Source of the DNA: Methylobacterium variabile | GTDB lineage: Bacteria > Pseudomonadota > Alphaproteobacteria > Rhizobiales > Beijerinckiaceae | NCBI RefSeq assembly: GCF_001043975.1 | Contig: NZ_LABY01000107.1 | Span: forward strand, 1-42,752 | Length of the DNA stretch: 42,752 nt | Direction: 5' to 3' | In this document: positions 28,894 to 37,864 of the stretch, one piece after another | Layout of the letters: each line of letters opens with the position of its first letter | Numbering within the stretch: position 1 is the stretch's first letter | Program-made: the position numbers and the translations under genes | Notes under the pieces: model-generated | Told to the model about the DNA's origin: nothing | The model's input: the letters and a program-made list of their open reading frames with translations, nothing else | The model's database searches: none

Positions 28894-28917
28894 CCTCTCC
28901 CCGCCCGCGGGGAGAGG
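28894..28917. repeat. Palindrome between ppc and mclA (CCTCTCCCC family)
   Basis: A 10-bp perfect stem, cctctccccg at 28894-28903 with cggggagagg at 28908-28917, closes a 4-base loop. It is followed by ggcgcctca, the reverse of the gaggcgcc that precedes the copy at 31741, so the two are the same element in opposite orientation. Confidence 0.85.
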
Positions 28918-28936
28918 ATTGGCGCCTCACTCGGCC

Positions 28937-31687
28937 TCACCCCGTTGCGCCGAACCCGGTGGCGACGCAGTTGATCGACAGGAGCAGCGCGGATTTCAGC
29001 GTCTCGCGCTTCGCCTCGTCGGTCTCGGCCCGGAAGCGGCGCAGCAGGGCGACCTGCTCGCGGCTGACCTGGTTGAGCACCGGCAGCCGCTCGGCGAGCC
29101 GGCCGCGATAGAGGGGGAAGCGCTCGGCCAGCGCCGGCGCGCCGCTCACCTCCAGCGCCATCGCGCAAGTGAGCCGATACTCGGCCTCGATCATCGCGAA
29201 GACAGCCTCGCGCGCGCCCTCGTCCGGGCAGAGCCCGGCGAAGTCGCGGGCGATCCCGAGGTCGACGGTGAGCAGCGTCTTCTCGACCTCGTCCATGATC
29301 AGGCGGAAGAGCGGCGACTCCTCGAACATCCGACGCAGCAGCGCCCGGCCGTTTTCCCCGCGCACGTCGAGGAGGCTCTTGAGGCCGCTGCCGACCCCGT
29401 ACCAGCCGGTGATGCCGTGCCGGTTCTGGCTCCAGGCAAAGACCCAGGGGATCGCCCGCAGGTCGGCCAGGCTGCGGGCGCCGAAGCGGCGGGCCGGCCG
29501 CGAGCCGATGTTGAGGAGCGCGATCTCGTCGAGCGGGCTCGCGGCGCCGAAATAGGCCATCAGGCCCGGATGGGTGAGCAGCTTGCTGTAGGCTGCCCGC
29601 GAGGCGCCGGAGAGCGCCTCCAGGACGTCGTCGAATTCCGGGTTCGCGGCCGGCCCGCCGCCGGCCGCGTCGCCGTCGAGGGCGTGGGCCAGCACCGCCG
29701 AGGCGAGCAGTTCCATCTGGTAGGCGGCGGTGCCGCGGTTGGCGTACTTGAACGAGACGACCTCGCCCTGCTCGGTGGTGCGGAACCGGCCCCGGATCGA
29801 GCCCGGCGGCTGGGCGGCGATGGCCCGCGCGGTCGGCGCGCCGCCGCGGCTGACCGAGCCGCCGCGGCCGTGGAAGAAGGCGATGCCGATCCCGGCCTGT
29901 TCGCCGACCTGGGTCAGCAGCCTCTGCGCCTTTGCCAGCTCCCAGTTCGAGGCGACGAAGCCGCCGTCCTTGTTCGAATCCGAGTAGCCGATCATCACCT
30001 CCTGCACCCCGCCCTGCCGGCGGGCGGAGCGGCGCACCACCGGGACCCGGAGCAGCGCCCGCATGATCGCCGGGGCCGCGCGCAGGTCGTCGATGGTCTC
30101 GAACAGCGGCACGATCGGCAGCGGACAGACCTCGATTCCCGCCGCGTCGAGGAAGATTCCGGCGGTCTTGGCGAGCAGGTAGACGCCCAGGATGTCGGGC
30201 ACCGAGTGGGTCATCGACAGCACGAAGGCGCCGAAGGCCTCGCGGTCGAGGCTGCCGCGCATCTCCGCCACCAGCCGGAAGGTGGCGAGGGTCTCCCGTG
30301 CCTCCTCGGGCAGGCCGGAGAGATCGGGCAGGCCGTCGAGCGGGCGCGCCAGCTCGGCTTCGAGCCAGGCCGTCCAGGCCGGGGCATCGACGTCCGGCGG
30401 CTCGCCGTCATGCGCGCGGCGCCACAGCGCCTGGAGTGCCCGGGTGGTGCGAGTGGTGTTCTCGCGGATGTCGAGCCGCACCGTCGAGAAGCGGAAGATC
30501 TCGACCATCCGGCGCACCCGCCGCACCAAATCGGTGGCCAGTGACGGGCAGCCCGCCTGGGCGAGGCCGTGCTCGAGGTCGCGCAGGTCGTTGATCAGGT
30601 CGTCGGCATCGGCGTAGCCGGGGCCCGGCGCGGGGTCTCCGGGCTCCTCCGCCAGCCCGGCGACCGTCGTGTCGAGGCGCCGCCGCAGGCAGGTCAGGAA
30701 CTGCCGGTAGGGCTCGCCCGGGTTGCGCCGCGCGATCGCCTCGCCGTCCGGCTGGCGCGCGAGCTGGCGCGCGAGGGCGGCCCGGAAAGCCTCAGGGATC
30801 GGCAGGGCGCGCTCGCTGATCGAGAGCGTGCGGGCGAGCCCGGTGACGCCGTCGCGGTAGCGCCGGAGGCTCGCCAGCGCGTTGCGCCGGAGGGTGCGCC
30901 GGGTGACCTTGGCGGTGACGAAGGGGTTGCCGTCCCGGTCGCCGCCGATCCACGAGCCGAACTGGAAGAACGGCGGCACCTCGAACCGGGCGCCCGGATA
31001 GGCGGAGTCCAGGGCCTCCTCGAGCGAGCCCAGAGTCTCGGGCAGCATCTCGAACAGCGTCTCGTCGAAGAAGTGCAGACCCCAGGCCACCTCCCGGTCG
31101 ACGGTCGGCTTCTCCAGGTGCAGTTCGCCGGTCATCCAGACCAGCTCGATCTGGTCGCGCAGGTCGTCCATCAGGGCGTGGCGCTCGCGCTCGGTCCAGC
31201 GCGGCATCTCCATCTCCTTCAGGATCAGGTAGATGCGCCGGAATTTCTCCAGCACCGTGACGCGCTTGGCCTCGGTCGGGTGTGCCGTCAGGGTCGGGCG
31301 CACCCGCAGCGACGTGAGGAGCTGATGCACCGCCTCGGGCGGCACGCCCCGCGCGGCGGCCCGGGCCAGGACGGCGCCGAAGGAGTTCTTGAGCCGGTCA
31401 CGCCCCTCGCTGCGCTCGACGTGGCGGCGCCGGCGCATGGCGGTGTTCTGCTCGGCGATCGCGATCAGCTGGAACCAGATGCCCTGGACCTGGAGCGCCC
31501 GCGCCGTCAGCTCCGGCGACAGCCCGGCGATGGTCGCCTGCCCGTGCAGCACCGCCTCCAGCTCCGGCTGGTGACGCCGGCAGACGTCCACCAGCGAGCG
31601 GAACAGCACGTCGAGGGCGACCCGGTCGTCCGTGCCGGTGATCACCGGCGGAACGAAGGGCGTGGCGGGAACGGGAGTGTGGATCAT
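28937..31687 (-). CDS. ppc: Phosphoenolpyruvate carboxylase
   Basis: PEP carboxylase adds bicarbonate to PEP to make oxaloacetate, supplying the CO2-fixing step of the serine cycle. The 916-residue length is normal for the bacterial enzyme. The catalytic His is H136 in LTAHPTEAKR. The glycine-rich PEP/bicarbonate loop is FHGRGGSVSRGG, the RTTEQGEVVSFKYAN segment follows, and the C-terminus ends ATGFGATG. No N-terminal phosphorylation motif of the plant type is visible. The ATG at 31687 is preceded by GGGGAG, which lies inside a ccccgtgggg palindrome (31694-31703) that could mask it in mRNA. Upstream is mtkB, 120 bases away with a palindromic repeat between them; mclA follows. Confidence 0.97.
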   Translation of the reverse strand: MIHTPVPATPFVPPVITGTDDRVALDVLFRSLVDVCRRHQPELEAVLHGQATIAGLSPELTARALQVQGIWFQLIAIAEQNTAMRRRRHVERSEGRDRLKNSFGAVLARAAARGVPPEAVHQLLTSLRVRPTLTAHPTEAKRVTVLEKFRRIYLILKEMEMPRWTERERHALMDDLRDQIELVWMTGELHLEKPTVDREVAWGLHFFDETLFEMLPETLGSLEEALDSAYPGARFEVPPFFQFGSWIGGDRDGNPFVTAKVTRRTLRRNALASLRRYRDGVTGLARTLSISERALPIPEAFRAALARQLARQPDGEAIARRNPGEPYRQFLTCLRRRLDTTVAGLAEEPGDPAPGPGYADADDLINDLRDLEHGLAQAGCPSLATDLVRRVRRMVEIFRFSTVRLDIRENTTRTTRALQALWRRAHDGEPPDVDAPAWTAWLEAELARPLDGLPDLSGLPEEARETLATFRLVAEMRGSLDREAFGAFVLSMTHSVPDILGVYLLAKTAGIFLDAAGIEVCPLPIVPLFETIDDLRAAPAIMRALLRVPVVRRSARRQGGVQEVMIGYSDSNKDGGFVASNWELAKAQRLLTQVGEQAGIGIAFFHGRGGSVSRGGAPTARAIAAQPPGSIRGRFRTTEQGEVVSFKYANRGTAAYQMELLASAVLAHALDGDAAGGGPAANPEFDDVLEALSGASRAAYSKLLTHPGLMAYFGAASPLDEIALLNIGSRPARRFGARSLADLRAIPWVFAWSQNRHGITGWYGVGSGLKSLLDVRGENGRALLRRMFEESPLFRLIMDEVEKTLLTVDLGIARDFAGLCPDEGAREAVFAMIEAEYRLTCAMALEVSGAPALAERFPLYRGRLAERLPVLNQVSREQVALLRRFRAETDEAKRETLKSALLLSINCVATGFGATG

Positions 31688-31740
31688 GGGGCTCCCCGTG
31701 GGGATCGAGGGAGGAGTGTCGAGGATGAGGCGCCGATCGT

Positions 31741-31768
31741 CTCCTCTCCCCGCCCGCGGGGAGAGGAG
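31741..31768. repeat. Palindrome between mtkB and ppc (CCTCTCCCC family)
   Basis: A perfect 12-bp stem, ctcctctccccg at 31741-31752 with cggggagaggag at 31757-31768, closes a 4-base loop. It is the longest copy of the family here. The transcript of the serine-cycle run would fold it between the mtkB stop and the ppc start. Confidence 0.88.
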
Positions 31769-31807
31769 GAATGCGCACGACCGGGACGTGCGAGCCGATG
31801 GGTCGGC

Positions 31808-32707
31808 TCACGCCGCCCGGCGGCGCTCCGCCATCACCTGCGCCATGGTGGTGCCGAAGGCGCCGGGGCTCGGGGCCACGGTGAGGCCGAAGGAGCGCAT
31901 GATCTCGGCCTTCTCGCCGGCGCTGTCGCCGGCGGCCGAGATGATCGCGCCGGCATGCCCCATCTTGCGGCCCTTCGGGGCGGTCAGCCCGGCGACGAAG
32001 CCGACCACGGGCTTTCGCATGTTCGCCTGAATCCAGGCCGCGGCCTCGGCCTCCTGCGGCCCGCCGATCTCGCCGATCATTAGCACCGCCGCGGTGTCCG
32101 GATCGGCCTCGAACAGGGCGAGATGGTCGAGGAAGGACGAGCCGTTGATCGGGTCGCCGCCGATCCCGACGGAGGTCGAGATGCCGAGGCCCACCGCCTT
32201 CATCTGCGCGGCGGCCTCGTAGCCCAGCGTGCCGGAGCGGGAGATCACCCCGACATTGCCCTTGAGGTAGATGTGGCCGGGCATGATGCCGAGCATCGCC
32301 TTGCCCGGCGAGATGATGCCGGCGCAGTTGGGGCCGACCACCATCGGCCGGCGCTCCTTCGGGTAGCGCCGCAGGTAGCGCTTCACCCGCATCATGTCCT
32401 GGGCCGGGATGCCGTCGGTGATCGAGCAGATCAGCCGGATGCCGGCATCCGCCGCCTCCATGATGGCGTCGGCCGCGAAGGGCGGGGCCACGAAGGTGAT
32501 GCTGGCCTCGGCCCCGGTCTCGCGCACGGCCTGGCGGACCGTGTCGAAGACCGGCACGCCGTGCTCGCGGCGGCCGCCCTTGCCCGGGGTGACGCCGGCC
32601 ACGACCTTGCTGCCGTACTCGATCATCTCGCGGGTGTGGAAGCTGCCCTTGTCCCCGGTGATGCCCTGGACCAGGATCCGGGTCGTCTCGTCGATCAGGA
32701 TGCTCAT
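31808..32707 (-). CDS. mtkB: Malate-CoA ligase (malate thiokinase) alpha subunit
   Basis: MtkAB joins malate and CoA using ATP, making malyl-CoA for MclA. This 299-residue subunit belongs to the succinyl-CoA synthetase alpha (SucD) family. It has the N-terminal CoA-binding [15 protein letters not shown], the middle [19 protein letters not shown], and the phospho-histidine site H251 in [16 protein letters not shown]. Pairing with mtkA and place in the serine-cycle cluster identify it as malate rather than succinate ligase. The ATG at 32707 has GGAGGGGAGC just upstream, and it follows mtkA with a 13-base gap. Confidence 0.96.
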   Translation of the reverse strand: MSILIDETTRILVQGITGDKGSFHTREMIEYGSKVVAGVTPGKGGRREHGVPVFDTVRQAVRETGAEASITFVAPPFAADAIMEAADAGIRLICSITDGIPAQDMMRVKRYLRRYPKERRPMVVGPNCAGIISPGKAMLGIMPGHIYLKGNVGVISRSGTLGYEAAAQMKAVGLGISTSVGIGGDPINGSSFLDHLALFEADPDTAAVLMIGEIGGPQEAEAAAWIQANMRKPVVGFVAGLTAPKGRKMGHAGAIISAAGDSAGEKAEIMRSFGLTVAPSPGAFGTTMAQVMAERRRAA

Positions 32708-32720
32708 CGGGCTCCCCTCC

Positions 32721-33890
32721 TCAATGGGTGGTTCGGACGGCCGCGACGGCCTTCTCGGCGGCCTCGGTCAGGGTGTCGGCGGTGATGAGGTCGAGGCCGC
32801 TCCTCTCCAGGATCGCCTTGCCGGCCTCGACGTTGGTGCCGGCGAGCCGGACCACGAGAGGCACGCCGATCTCCACCTCCCGGGCCGCCTGGACCACGCC
32901 CTCGGCGATCCAGTCGCAGCGGTTGATGCCCGCGAAGATGTTGACGAGGATCGCCTTCACGTTCGGGTCGGAGAGGACGAGGCGGAAGGCCGTGGCGACG
33001 CGGTGGGGCGAGGCGCCGCCGCCGACGTCGAGGAAGTTCGCCGGCTCGCCGCCCGCGTGCTTGATCATGTCCATGGTCGCCATGGCGAGGCCGGCACCGT
33101 TGACGATGCAGCCGATCTCGCCCTCGAGGCCGATGTAGTTCAGGTTGTGCTCGGCGGCCTGGGCCTCGCGCGGGTCGCTCTGCGAGGGGTCGTGCATGTC
33201 GGCGATGGCGCGGCGCCGGAAGAGCGCGTTGTCGTCGAACGACATCTTGGCGTCGAGCGCCAGCACCCGGTCGTCCCGGGTGACGACGAGCGGGTTGATC
33301 TCCAGCATGGTGGCGTCGCAATCGCGGAAGGCGCGGTAGGCGCTCATGATGGTCTTCACCGCGCCGCCGACCTGCTTGATCGAGAGGCCGAGCTGGAAGG
33401 CGAGCTCCCGCGCCTCGAAGGGCTGCAGGCCGACCGCCGGCTCCACCACCACCTGCAGCAGCGCGTCGGGATCGGTCGCGGCGATCTCCTCGATGTCCAT
33501 GCCGCCGGCCTTCGAGGCGACGACGCGCACCCGCTCGACCTTCCGGTCGAGGACGAAGCCGAGGTAGAGCTCGCGCTCGAACGGGTCGGCGGTCTCGACG
33601 TAGACCCGCTGCACCGGCTTGCCCTCGGGGCCGGTCTGCTGCGTGACGAGGCGGCGGCCGAGCAGGTCCATGGCGGCGTCCCGGACCTCGTGGGTGGTGC
33701 GGCACAGCCGGATGCCGCCGGCCTTGCCGCGGGCGCCCGCGTGGATCTGCGCCTTCACCGCCCAGTGCCCCCCGCCGAGCTCGGTGGCGGCGTAGACCGC
33801 CTGGTCGGGGCTGAAGGCCACGGCGCCCTTCGGGATCGGCACGCCGAAGCTCGCGAGCAGCTCCTTGGCCTGGTACTCGTGCACGTCCAT
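32721..33890 (-). CDS. mtkA: Malate-CoA ligase (malate thiokinase) beta subunit
   Basis: This is the ATP-grasp beta subunit (SucC family) of malate thiokinase and works with MtkB. The 389-residue product starts [20 protein letters not shown], typical of the family, and carries ATP-grasp residues in [19 protein letters not shown] metal-binding [11 protein letters not shown] follows, then the C-terminal [13 protein letters not shown] and [17 protein letters not shown] chose ATG 33890 because of the strong GGAGGAC seven bases upstream; the frame extends eight codons further. It follows fchA after 130 bases containing a strong hairpin, so it may have its own promoter or a processed transcript. 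Confidence 0.96.
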   Translation of the reverse strand: MDVHEYQAKELLASFGVPIPKGAVAFSPDQAVYAATELGGGHWAVKAQIHAGARGKAGGIRLCRTTHEVRDAAMDLLGRRLVTQQTGPEGKPVQRVYVETADPFERELYLGFVLDRKVERVRVVASKAGGMDIEEIAATDPDALLQVVVEPAVGLQPFEARELAFQLGLSIKQVGGAVKTIMSAYRAFRDCDATMLEINPLVVTRDDRVLALDAKMSFDDNALFRRRAIADMHDPSQSDPREAQAAEHNLNYIGLEGEIGCIVNGAGLAMATMDMIKHAGGEPANFLDVGGGASPHRVATAFRLVLSDPNVKAILVNIFAGINRCDWIAEGVVQAAREVEIGVPLVVRLAGTNVEAGKAILERSGLDLITADTLTEAAEKAVAAVRTTH

Positions 33891-33926
33891 GGCGTCCTCC
33901 TGGGTTTTGGGCAAAGGCTCCCCGTT

Positions 33927-33955
33927 CCGGGCGCGAGGGGGTACCTCGCGCCCGG
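33927..33955. repeat. Perfect 12-bp stem-loop between fchA and mtkA
   Basis: ccgggcgcgagg at 33927-33938 pairs exactly with cctcgcgcccgg at 33944-33955, loop gggta. It differs from the CCTCTCCCC family. A T-run lies before it in the minus-strand transcript (opposite 33959-33963), so it is not a classical terminator in that direction. It could be a processing or stability site, or an attenuating structure, dividing the cluster into two blocks. Confidence 0.8.
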
Positions 33956-34020
33956 CTCAAAAAGCCCGGTTGCGCTGCTTCGACCATGTCGCCCGGCGCT
34001 GGGACCGAGCGTGCTGAACC

Positions 34021-34659
34021 CTAGGTCAGCTTCGACTTCACCAGCCCGTAGACCCGCTCGGTCAGGGCGTCGGCGCCGTCGAGCGCCCGGGCGAGGTCGG
34101 CGAGGCGGCCTTCCGCGAAGCCGCGATCCTCGATCGCCTTGGCGTTCACGTAGACGTTGAGGGCGGCGCTGCGCAGGCCGGCCTGGGCGGCCAGCACCGC
34201 GACGCCCGCGTCGCTGACCACGTTGAGGTTGCCGCGCTCGGCGATCCCCTCGCACAGGTCGATCACCGCCCGGCAGGCCCGGGCGCAGGCGAGCGGCACG
34301 TCGGTGGCCTGGCGGAGCGCCACCTGGATCGCGGCCGCCCGGGCCGCCTTCTCGTCGTCGCTCGCCTTCGGCAGGCCGTAGGCTCCCATCACGGCGTTGA
34401 AGGCCATGACGTCCTCGGCGATCATGCCGGTCAGCGCACCCCGCAGGGCCTCGGCCCGGTCGCGGGTCGCGACCATCTCGGCCTCGACCTCGGCGTACTT
34501 CTTCTTGCCGATGGTGAGGTTGCAGACCATCGAGACCAGGGCCGCCCCCATGGCGCCGGAGATCGCCGCCGCGCCGCCGCCGCCGGGGGTCGGCCGCTCG
34601 CTCGCGAGCGCGTCGAGGAAGCCCGGGATCGTGTCCTCGGAAGCCGGATCGTGCGCCAT
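34021..34659 (-). CDS. fchA: Methenyltetrahydrofolate cyclohydrolase
   Basis: Fch interconverts methenyl- and formyl-tetrahydrofolate in C1 transfer, joining formate to the serine cycle. The 212-residue product is of the FTCD/cyclodeaminase-like family, close to the 208 of the M. extorquens protein. It starts MAHDPASEDTIPGFLDAL and has the conserved ASERPTPGGGGAAAISGAMG near the N-terminus, KKKYAEVEAE, and a C-terminal NLNVVSDAGVAVLAAQAG. The ATG at 34659 overlaps the mtdA stop (TGATG), so the two are co-translated. It is unrelated to FolD-type cyclohydrolases. Confidence 0.97.
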   Translation of the reverse strand: MAHDPASEDTIPGFLDALASERPTPGGGGAAAISGAMGAALVSMVCNLTIGKKKYAEVEAEMVATRDRAEALRGALTGMIAEDVMAFNAVMGAYGLPKASDDEKAARAAAIQVALRQATDVPLACARACRAVIDLCEGIAERGNLNVVSDAGVAVLAAQAGLRSAALNVYVNAKAIEDRGFAEGRLADLARALDGADALTERVYGLVKSKLT

Positions 34660-35519
34660 CACGCCATCTCTTTCGCGAGCGCGTAGATCTCTTCGGCGTC
34701 GAGGACGAGCTCGGTGCTCTCGAACAGCTTCGCGACGCAGGCCCGGTGCAGCTTGAGCTTCAGCCCGCCGATGCCCAGCGCTCCGAACACGGTCTTGCCG
34801 TGGCGCGCCTTGCCCTTGTCGGTGGCCTCGATGCCGCCGAAGCCGAGGGGCGGCTGGGCGTTGTAGTCGGCGATGAGGCGGAGGGCCTGCACGCCGCTCC
34901 ACTGCTCCTCCGAGACGAGCTCGAGCCCGATCGCGCCGGCCGAGAACGCGACCTCGGCCTCGGCGACAGCGGCGGCGCGGGAGGCGGCATCCGGCGTCTC
35001 GATCGCCCGGATCGCGACCTTGAAGCGGGATTCGATCGCTCGGGCCGCCTCCTCCGCCTTGGCGAGCTGGCGCCCGGCGAGGGTCACGGCCGCGCCCTCC
35101 TTGGCGAGCAGGGCCGCCGAGCGCATGCCGACCGGGCCGGTGCCGGCAAGCACCAGGGCGCGCTTGCCCTGGAGCGAGCCCGCCGCCTTGGCAACGAGGG
35201 CGACGCCCGCCGCCGCCGTGGTGTTCGAGCCGTTGGAGTCGAGCATGCACGACACCCGGAACGGGCCGAAGAAGCGCTTGCGCACCGCCCGGAACACCGC
35301 CTCGCCGGCCGCCATGCTGCCGCCGCCGACGAAGATCGCGGTCGACTTCTTCTCCGCGCCGCCGCGGGTGTAGATCGTGCCGTCGACCAGCGCCCCGACC
35401 GTGTCCGGGGTGACGTTGGCGTAGCCCGTGATCACGTCGGCGCCGCCGTCGTAGCCCACCACCGTGTCGAACACGCTGGGCATCGGGTCGGTATCGAACT
35501 GGAACAGAAGTTTCTTCAT
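34659..35519 (-). CDS. mtdA: NADP-dependent methylene-H4F/methylene-H4MPT dehydrogenase
   Basis: MtdA oxidises methylene-tetrahydromethanopterin or methylene-tetrahydrofolate to the methenyl form with NADP, and is a key branch point between assimilation and oxidation in methylotrophs. The 286-residue product is near the 288 of M. extorquens MtdA. It begins MKKLLFQFDTDPMPSVFD, has the catalytic-domain stretch SCMLDSNGSNTTAAAG, and an NADP-binding LVLAGTGPVGMRSAALLA. The C-terminal LGFGGIEATDKGK is also typical. ATG 35519 is the start. It overlaps fchA by one base and follows hprA by 76 bases containing a weak 7-bp hairpin (35533-35555). Confidence 0.98.
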   Translation of the reverse strand: MKKLLFQFDTDPMPSVFDTVVGYDGGADVITGYANVTPDTVGALVDGTIYTRGGAEKKSTAIFVGGGSMAAGEAVFRAVRKRFFGPFRVSCMLDSNGSNTTAAAGVALVAKAAGSLQGKRALVLAGTGPVGMRSAALLAKEGAAVTLAGRQLAKAEEAARAIESRFKVAIRAIETPDAASRAAAVAEAEVAFSAGAIGLELVSEEQWSGVQALRLIADYNAQPPLGFGGIEATDKGKARHGKTVFGALGIGGLKLKLHRACVAKLFESTELVLDAEEIYALAKEMA

Positions 35520-35532
35520 CGTCGTCCTTCCG

Positions 35533-35555
35533 TCCGCGGCCGCTCGGCCCGCGGA
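35533..35555. repeat. Weak stem-loop between hprA and mtdA
   Basis: tccgcgg at 35533-35539 pairs with ccgcgga at 35549-35555 across a 9-base loop. It is short and could be chance at this GC content, but it continues the pattern of a stem-loop in each longer gap of the cluster. Confidence 0.35.
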
Positions 35556-35595
35556 TCGTCTGTCGTACCGGAGCGGGGTAACTGGCCCGCCCGCC

Positions 35596-36534
35596 CTACT
35601 CCACCACGTTCTGCGGCCGGCCGGCCACGAAGGCCTCGATGTTGTCGACGAGCTGGTCGGCCAGGATCTGCATCGCCTGGCGGCTCGCCCAGGCGACGTG
35701 GGGGGTGATGATGAGGTTCGGCAGGTCGAGGTCGAGCAGCGGGTTGTCGTCCTGCGGCGGCTCGCTGGTGAGCACGTCGAAGCCCGCCCCGCCGATCGTG
35801 CCGGCGGTCAGCGCCTCCGCCAGCGCCGCCTCGTCGACGAGGCCGCCGCGGGCGGTGTTGATCAGGATCGCGTCACGCTTCATCCGCGCCAGCTCCTCGC
35901 GCCCGATCATGTTGCGGGTGTCGGGCGTCAGCGGCGCGTGCAGGGTGATGACGTCGCTCTCGCGCAGGATCGTGTCGAGGTCGACGAGGCCGGGTTGGGG
36001 CATCACGTCGTAGGCCAGCACCCGCATCCCGAGGGCTTCGGCCCGCTGGCCGATCGACTTGCCGAGCGCCCCGTAGCCGACGATGCCGAGGGTGGAGCCG
36101 GCGACGTCGCGGATCGGGTAGTCGAAGTAGCAGAAGTGCCGGGCCCGCCCCCAGTCGCCGCGGCGGACCGAGTTGGCATAAGGAACGATCGCCCGCCGGA
36201 GCGCGAAGATCAGCCCGATCACGTGCTCCGGCACGGTGTTGAAGGCGTAGTTGCGGACGTTGACGACCGTGATCCCGCGCTCCTTGGCGGCGGCCTTGTC
36301 GACCACGTCGGTGCCGGTCGCCGCGACGGCGATCAGCTTCAGCTTCGGCAGCCGGGCGAGGGTCTCGGCCCGCATCGGCACCTTGTTGATGATCGCGATC
36401 TCGGCGTCCTTGAGCCGCTCGACGATCTCCTCGGGCGCCGTCACCGGGTACTCGGCGAAGGTGTGCGGGAAGCTCGGGCGCCGCAGCTCGGCGTCCAGGG
36501 TCTCGCGGTCGAGGAAGACGATGCGGTGGGACAT
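35596..36534 (-). CDS. hprA: Hydroxypyruvate reductase (glycerate dehydrogenase)
   Basis: HprA reduces hydroxypyruvate, made by Sga, to glycerate in the serine cycle. The 312-residue protein is a D-2-hydroxyacid dehydrogenase. The N-terminus is MSHRIVFLDRETLDAEL, the nucleotide-binding motif GIVGYGALGKSIG is in the middle, and the catalytic set is visible as Arg in NTARGGLVDE, Glu in SEPPQDDNPL, and His in ITPHVAWASRQ. Length matches the M. extorquens enzyme (about 314). The ATG at 36534 is preferred; the frame extends upstream into the repeat-bearing gap. It follows sga after 139 bases holding a palindrome. Confidence 0.97.
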   Translation of the reverse strand: MSHRIVFLDRETLDAELRRPSFPHTFAEYPVTAPEEIVERLKDAEIAIINKVPMRAETLARLPKLKLIAVAATGTDVVDKAAAKERGITVVNVRNYAFNTVPEHVIGLIFALRRAIVPYANSVRRGDWGRARHFCYFDYPIRDVAGSTLGIVGYGALGKSIGQRAEALGMRVLAYDVMPQPGLVDLDTILRESDVITLHAPLTPDTRNMIGREELARMKRDAILINTARGGLVDEAALAEALTAGTIGGAGFDVLTSEPPQDDNPLLDLDLPNLIITPHVAWASRQAMQILADQLVDNIEAFVAGRPQNVVE

Positions 36535-36636
36535 GGTTGGGTGGTCTCCGGCGCCCCGGCACGGTCGCGGGGCATGGCGCGGCAGAATGGCACGGCGGGT
36601 CGGGTGTTTGCAGCCGGTCTCAGGACAGGGCGGGGT

Positions 36637-36660
36637 CCCCTCTCCCGCGGGGGAGAGGGG
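36637..36660. repeat. Palindrome between sga and hprA (CCTCTCCC family)
   Basis: cccctctccc at 36637-36646 pairs with gggagagggg at 36651-36660, with loop gcgg. It shares the core of the 28894 and 31741 copies but differs in loop and flanks. It lies just after the sga stop (36674) in the minus-strand transcript. Confidence 0.8.
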
Positions 36661-36673
36661 GGAGCGGCGGAGG

Positions 36674-37864
36674 TCACGTCCCCTCCCGCGCGCTCCGGAA
36701 GTGCTCCTGCGCCGCCGCGACGCCGCGTCCGGGCTCGATGCGGATGCCGGCATCCAGCATCGCCATCTCGCAGCCCGCCAGAGCCCCGAGCAGCATCAGC
36801 TCGTTGAGGTCGCCGATGTGGCCGATGCGGAAGAGCTTGCCGGCGACCTTCGACAGGCCGGCCCCGAGGGCGAGGTCGTAGCGCCGGTAGGCGATGTCGA
36901 TGACCGCCGCGCCGTTCGCGCCCTCCGGCACCATCACGGCGCTCACCGTGTCGGAGTGCCACTTCGGGTCGCGGGCGCAGAGCTTGAGACCCCAGGCCCG
37001 CACCGCGGCGCGGGTGCCGTCGGCGAGCCGGCGGTGACGGGCGAAGACCTGCTCCAGCCCCTCCTCGGCCAGGCAGCGCAGGGCCTCGCGCAGGCCGTAG
37101 AGCAGCGGCAGGGGCGGCGTGTAGGGGAAGTAGCCGGTGGCGTTGGCCTTGGCCTGGTCGGCGAAGTCGAAATAGGCGCGCCGGCACTCGGCGGTCCTGG
37201 CTGCCGCCAGCGCCCGCTTGCTGGCGCAGACGATGCCGAGACCCGCCGGCAGCATCAGGCCCTTCTGCGAGCCGGTGATGGCGCAGTCGACGCCCCATTC
37301 CTCCGCCCGGAAGTCGATGCTGCCGATCGACGAGACGCCGTCGACGTAGAGCATCGCCGGGTGGCTCGCCGCGTCGATCGCCCGGCGCACCGCGCCGATG
37401 TCGGAGGTGACGCCGGTGGCGGTCTCGTTGTGGACGACCAGCACGGCCTTGATCCGGTGCTCGCGGTCGGCCCGCAGGGCCTCCTCGATCCGCTCCGGGT
37501 GCGCGCCCGTGCCCCATTCCTCGTCCTGGATCTCCACGTCGAGGCCGACCCGCTGGGCGAGGTCGATCCACAGGGTACTGAACTGGCCGAAGCGCGGCGC
37601 GAGGACCCGGTCGCCGGGGGAGAGGGTGTTGGTCAGCGCCGCCTCCCAGGCGCCGGTGCCGCTCGACGGGAACAGGAAGACCTGGCCCTCGCGGGACTTG
37701 AAGATCGTCTTCGTCTCCTCGAACAGCGGCAGGGTCAGCTCGGGGAAGGCCGAGGAGCGGTGATCCTCCATCGGCACGATCATCGCGCGCTGGACCCGCT
37801 CCGGCACGTTGGTCGGGCCCGGAACGAACAGGAAGTTGCGGCCCGGGCGTCTCGATCCTGCCAT
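36674..37864 (-). CDS. sga: Serine-glyoxylate aminotransferase
   Basis: Sga moves the amino group of serine to glyoxylate, giving hydroxypyruvate and glycine. It opens the serine cycle and consumes the glyoxylate made by MclA. The 396-residue product is a class V PLP-dependent aminotransferase close to the M. extorquens length (402). The N-terminal FVPGPTNVPERVQRAM is typical. The PLP lysine is K201 in TGSQKGLMLP, the cofactor-Asp region is AMLYVDGVSSIGS, and RIGHIGDLNELMLLGAL is near the C-terminus. ATG 37864 has a strong GGAGGAG upstream. It is the first gene of the minus-strand cluster, so the region 37865-38343 should hold the main promoter. Confidence 0.97.
   Translation of the reverse strand: MAGSRRPGRNFLFVPGPTNVPERVQRAMIVPMEDHRSSAFPELTLPLFEETKTIFKSREGQVFLFPSSGTGAWEAALTNTLSPGDRVLAPRFGQFSTLWIDLAQRVGLDVEIQDEEWGTGAHPERIEEALRADREHRIKAVLVVHNETATGVTSDIGAVRRAIDAASHPAMLYVDGVSSIGSIDFRAEEWGVDCAITGSQKGLMLPAGLGIVCASKRALAAARTAECRRAYFDFADQAKANATGYFPYTPPLPLLYGLREALRCLAEEGLEQVFARHRRLADGTRAAVRAWGLKLCARDPKWHSDTVSAVMVPEGANGAAVIDIAYRRYDLALGAGLSKVAGKLFRIGHIGDLNELMLLGALAGCEMAMLDAGIRIEPGRGVAAAQEHFRSAREGT

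Noticed and set aside
28793..30544. 583-residue plus-strand frame opposite ppc
   Set aside because: Shadow of the PEP carboxylase gene.
28894..36660. Possible CRISPR-like array from repeated palindromes
   Set aside because: Copies are kilobases apart, vary in loop and flanks, and have no regular spacers or cas genes.
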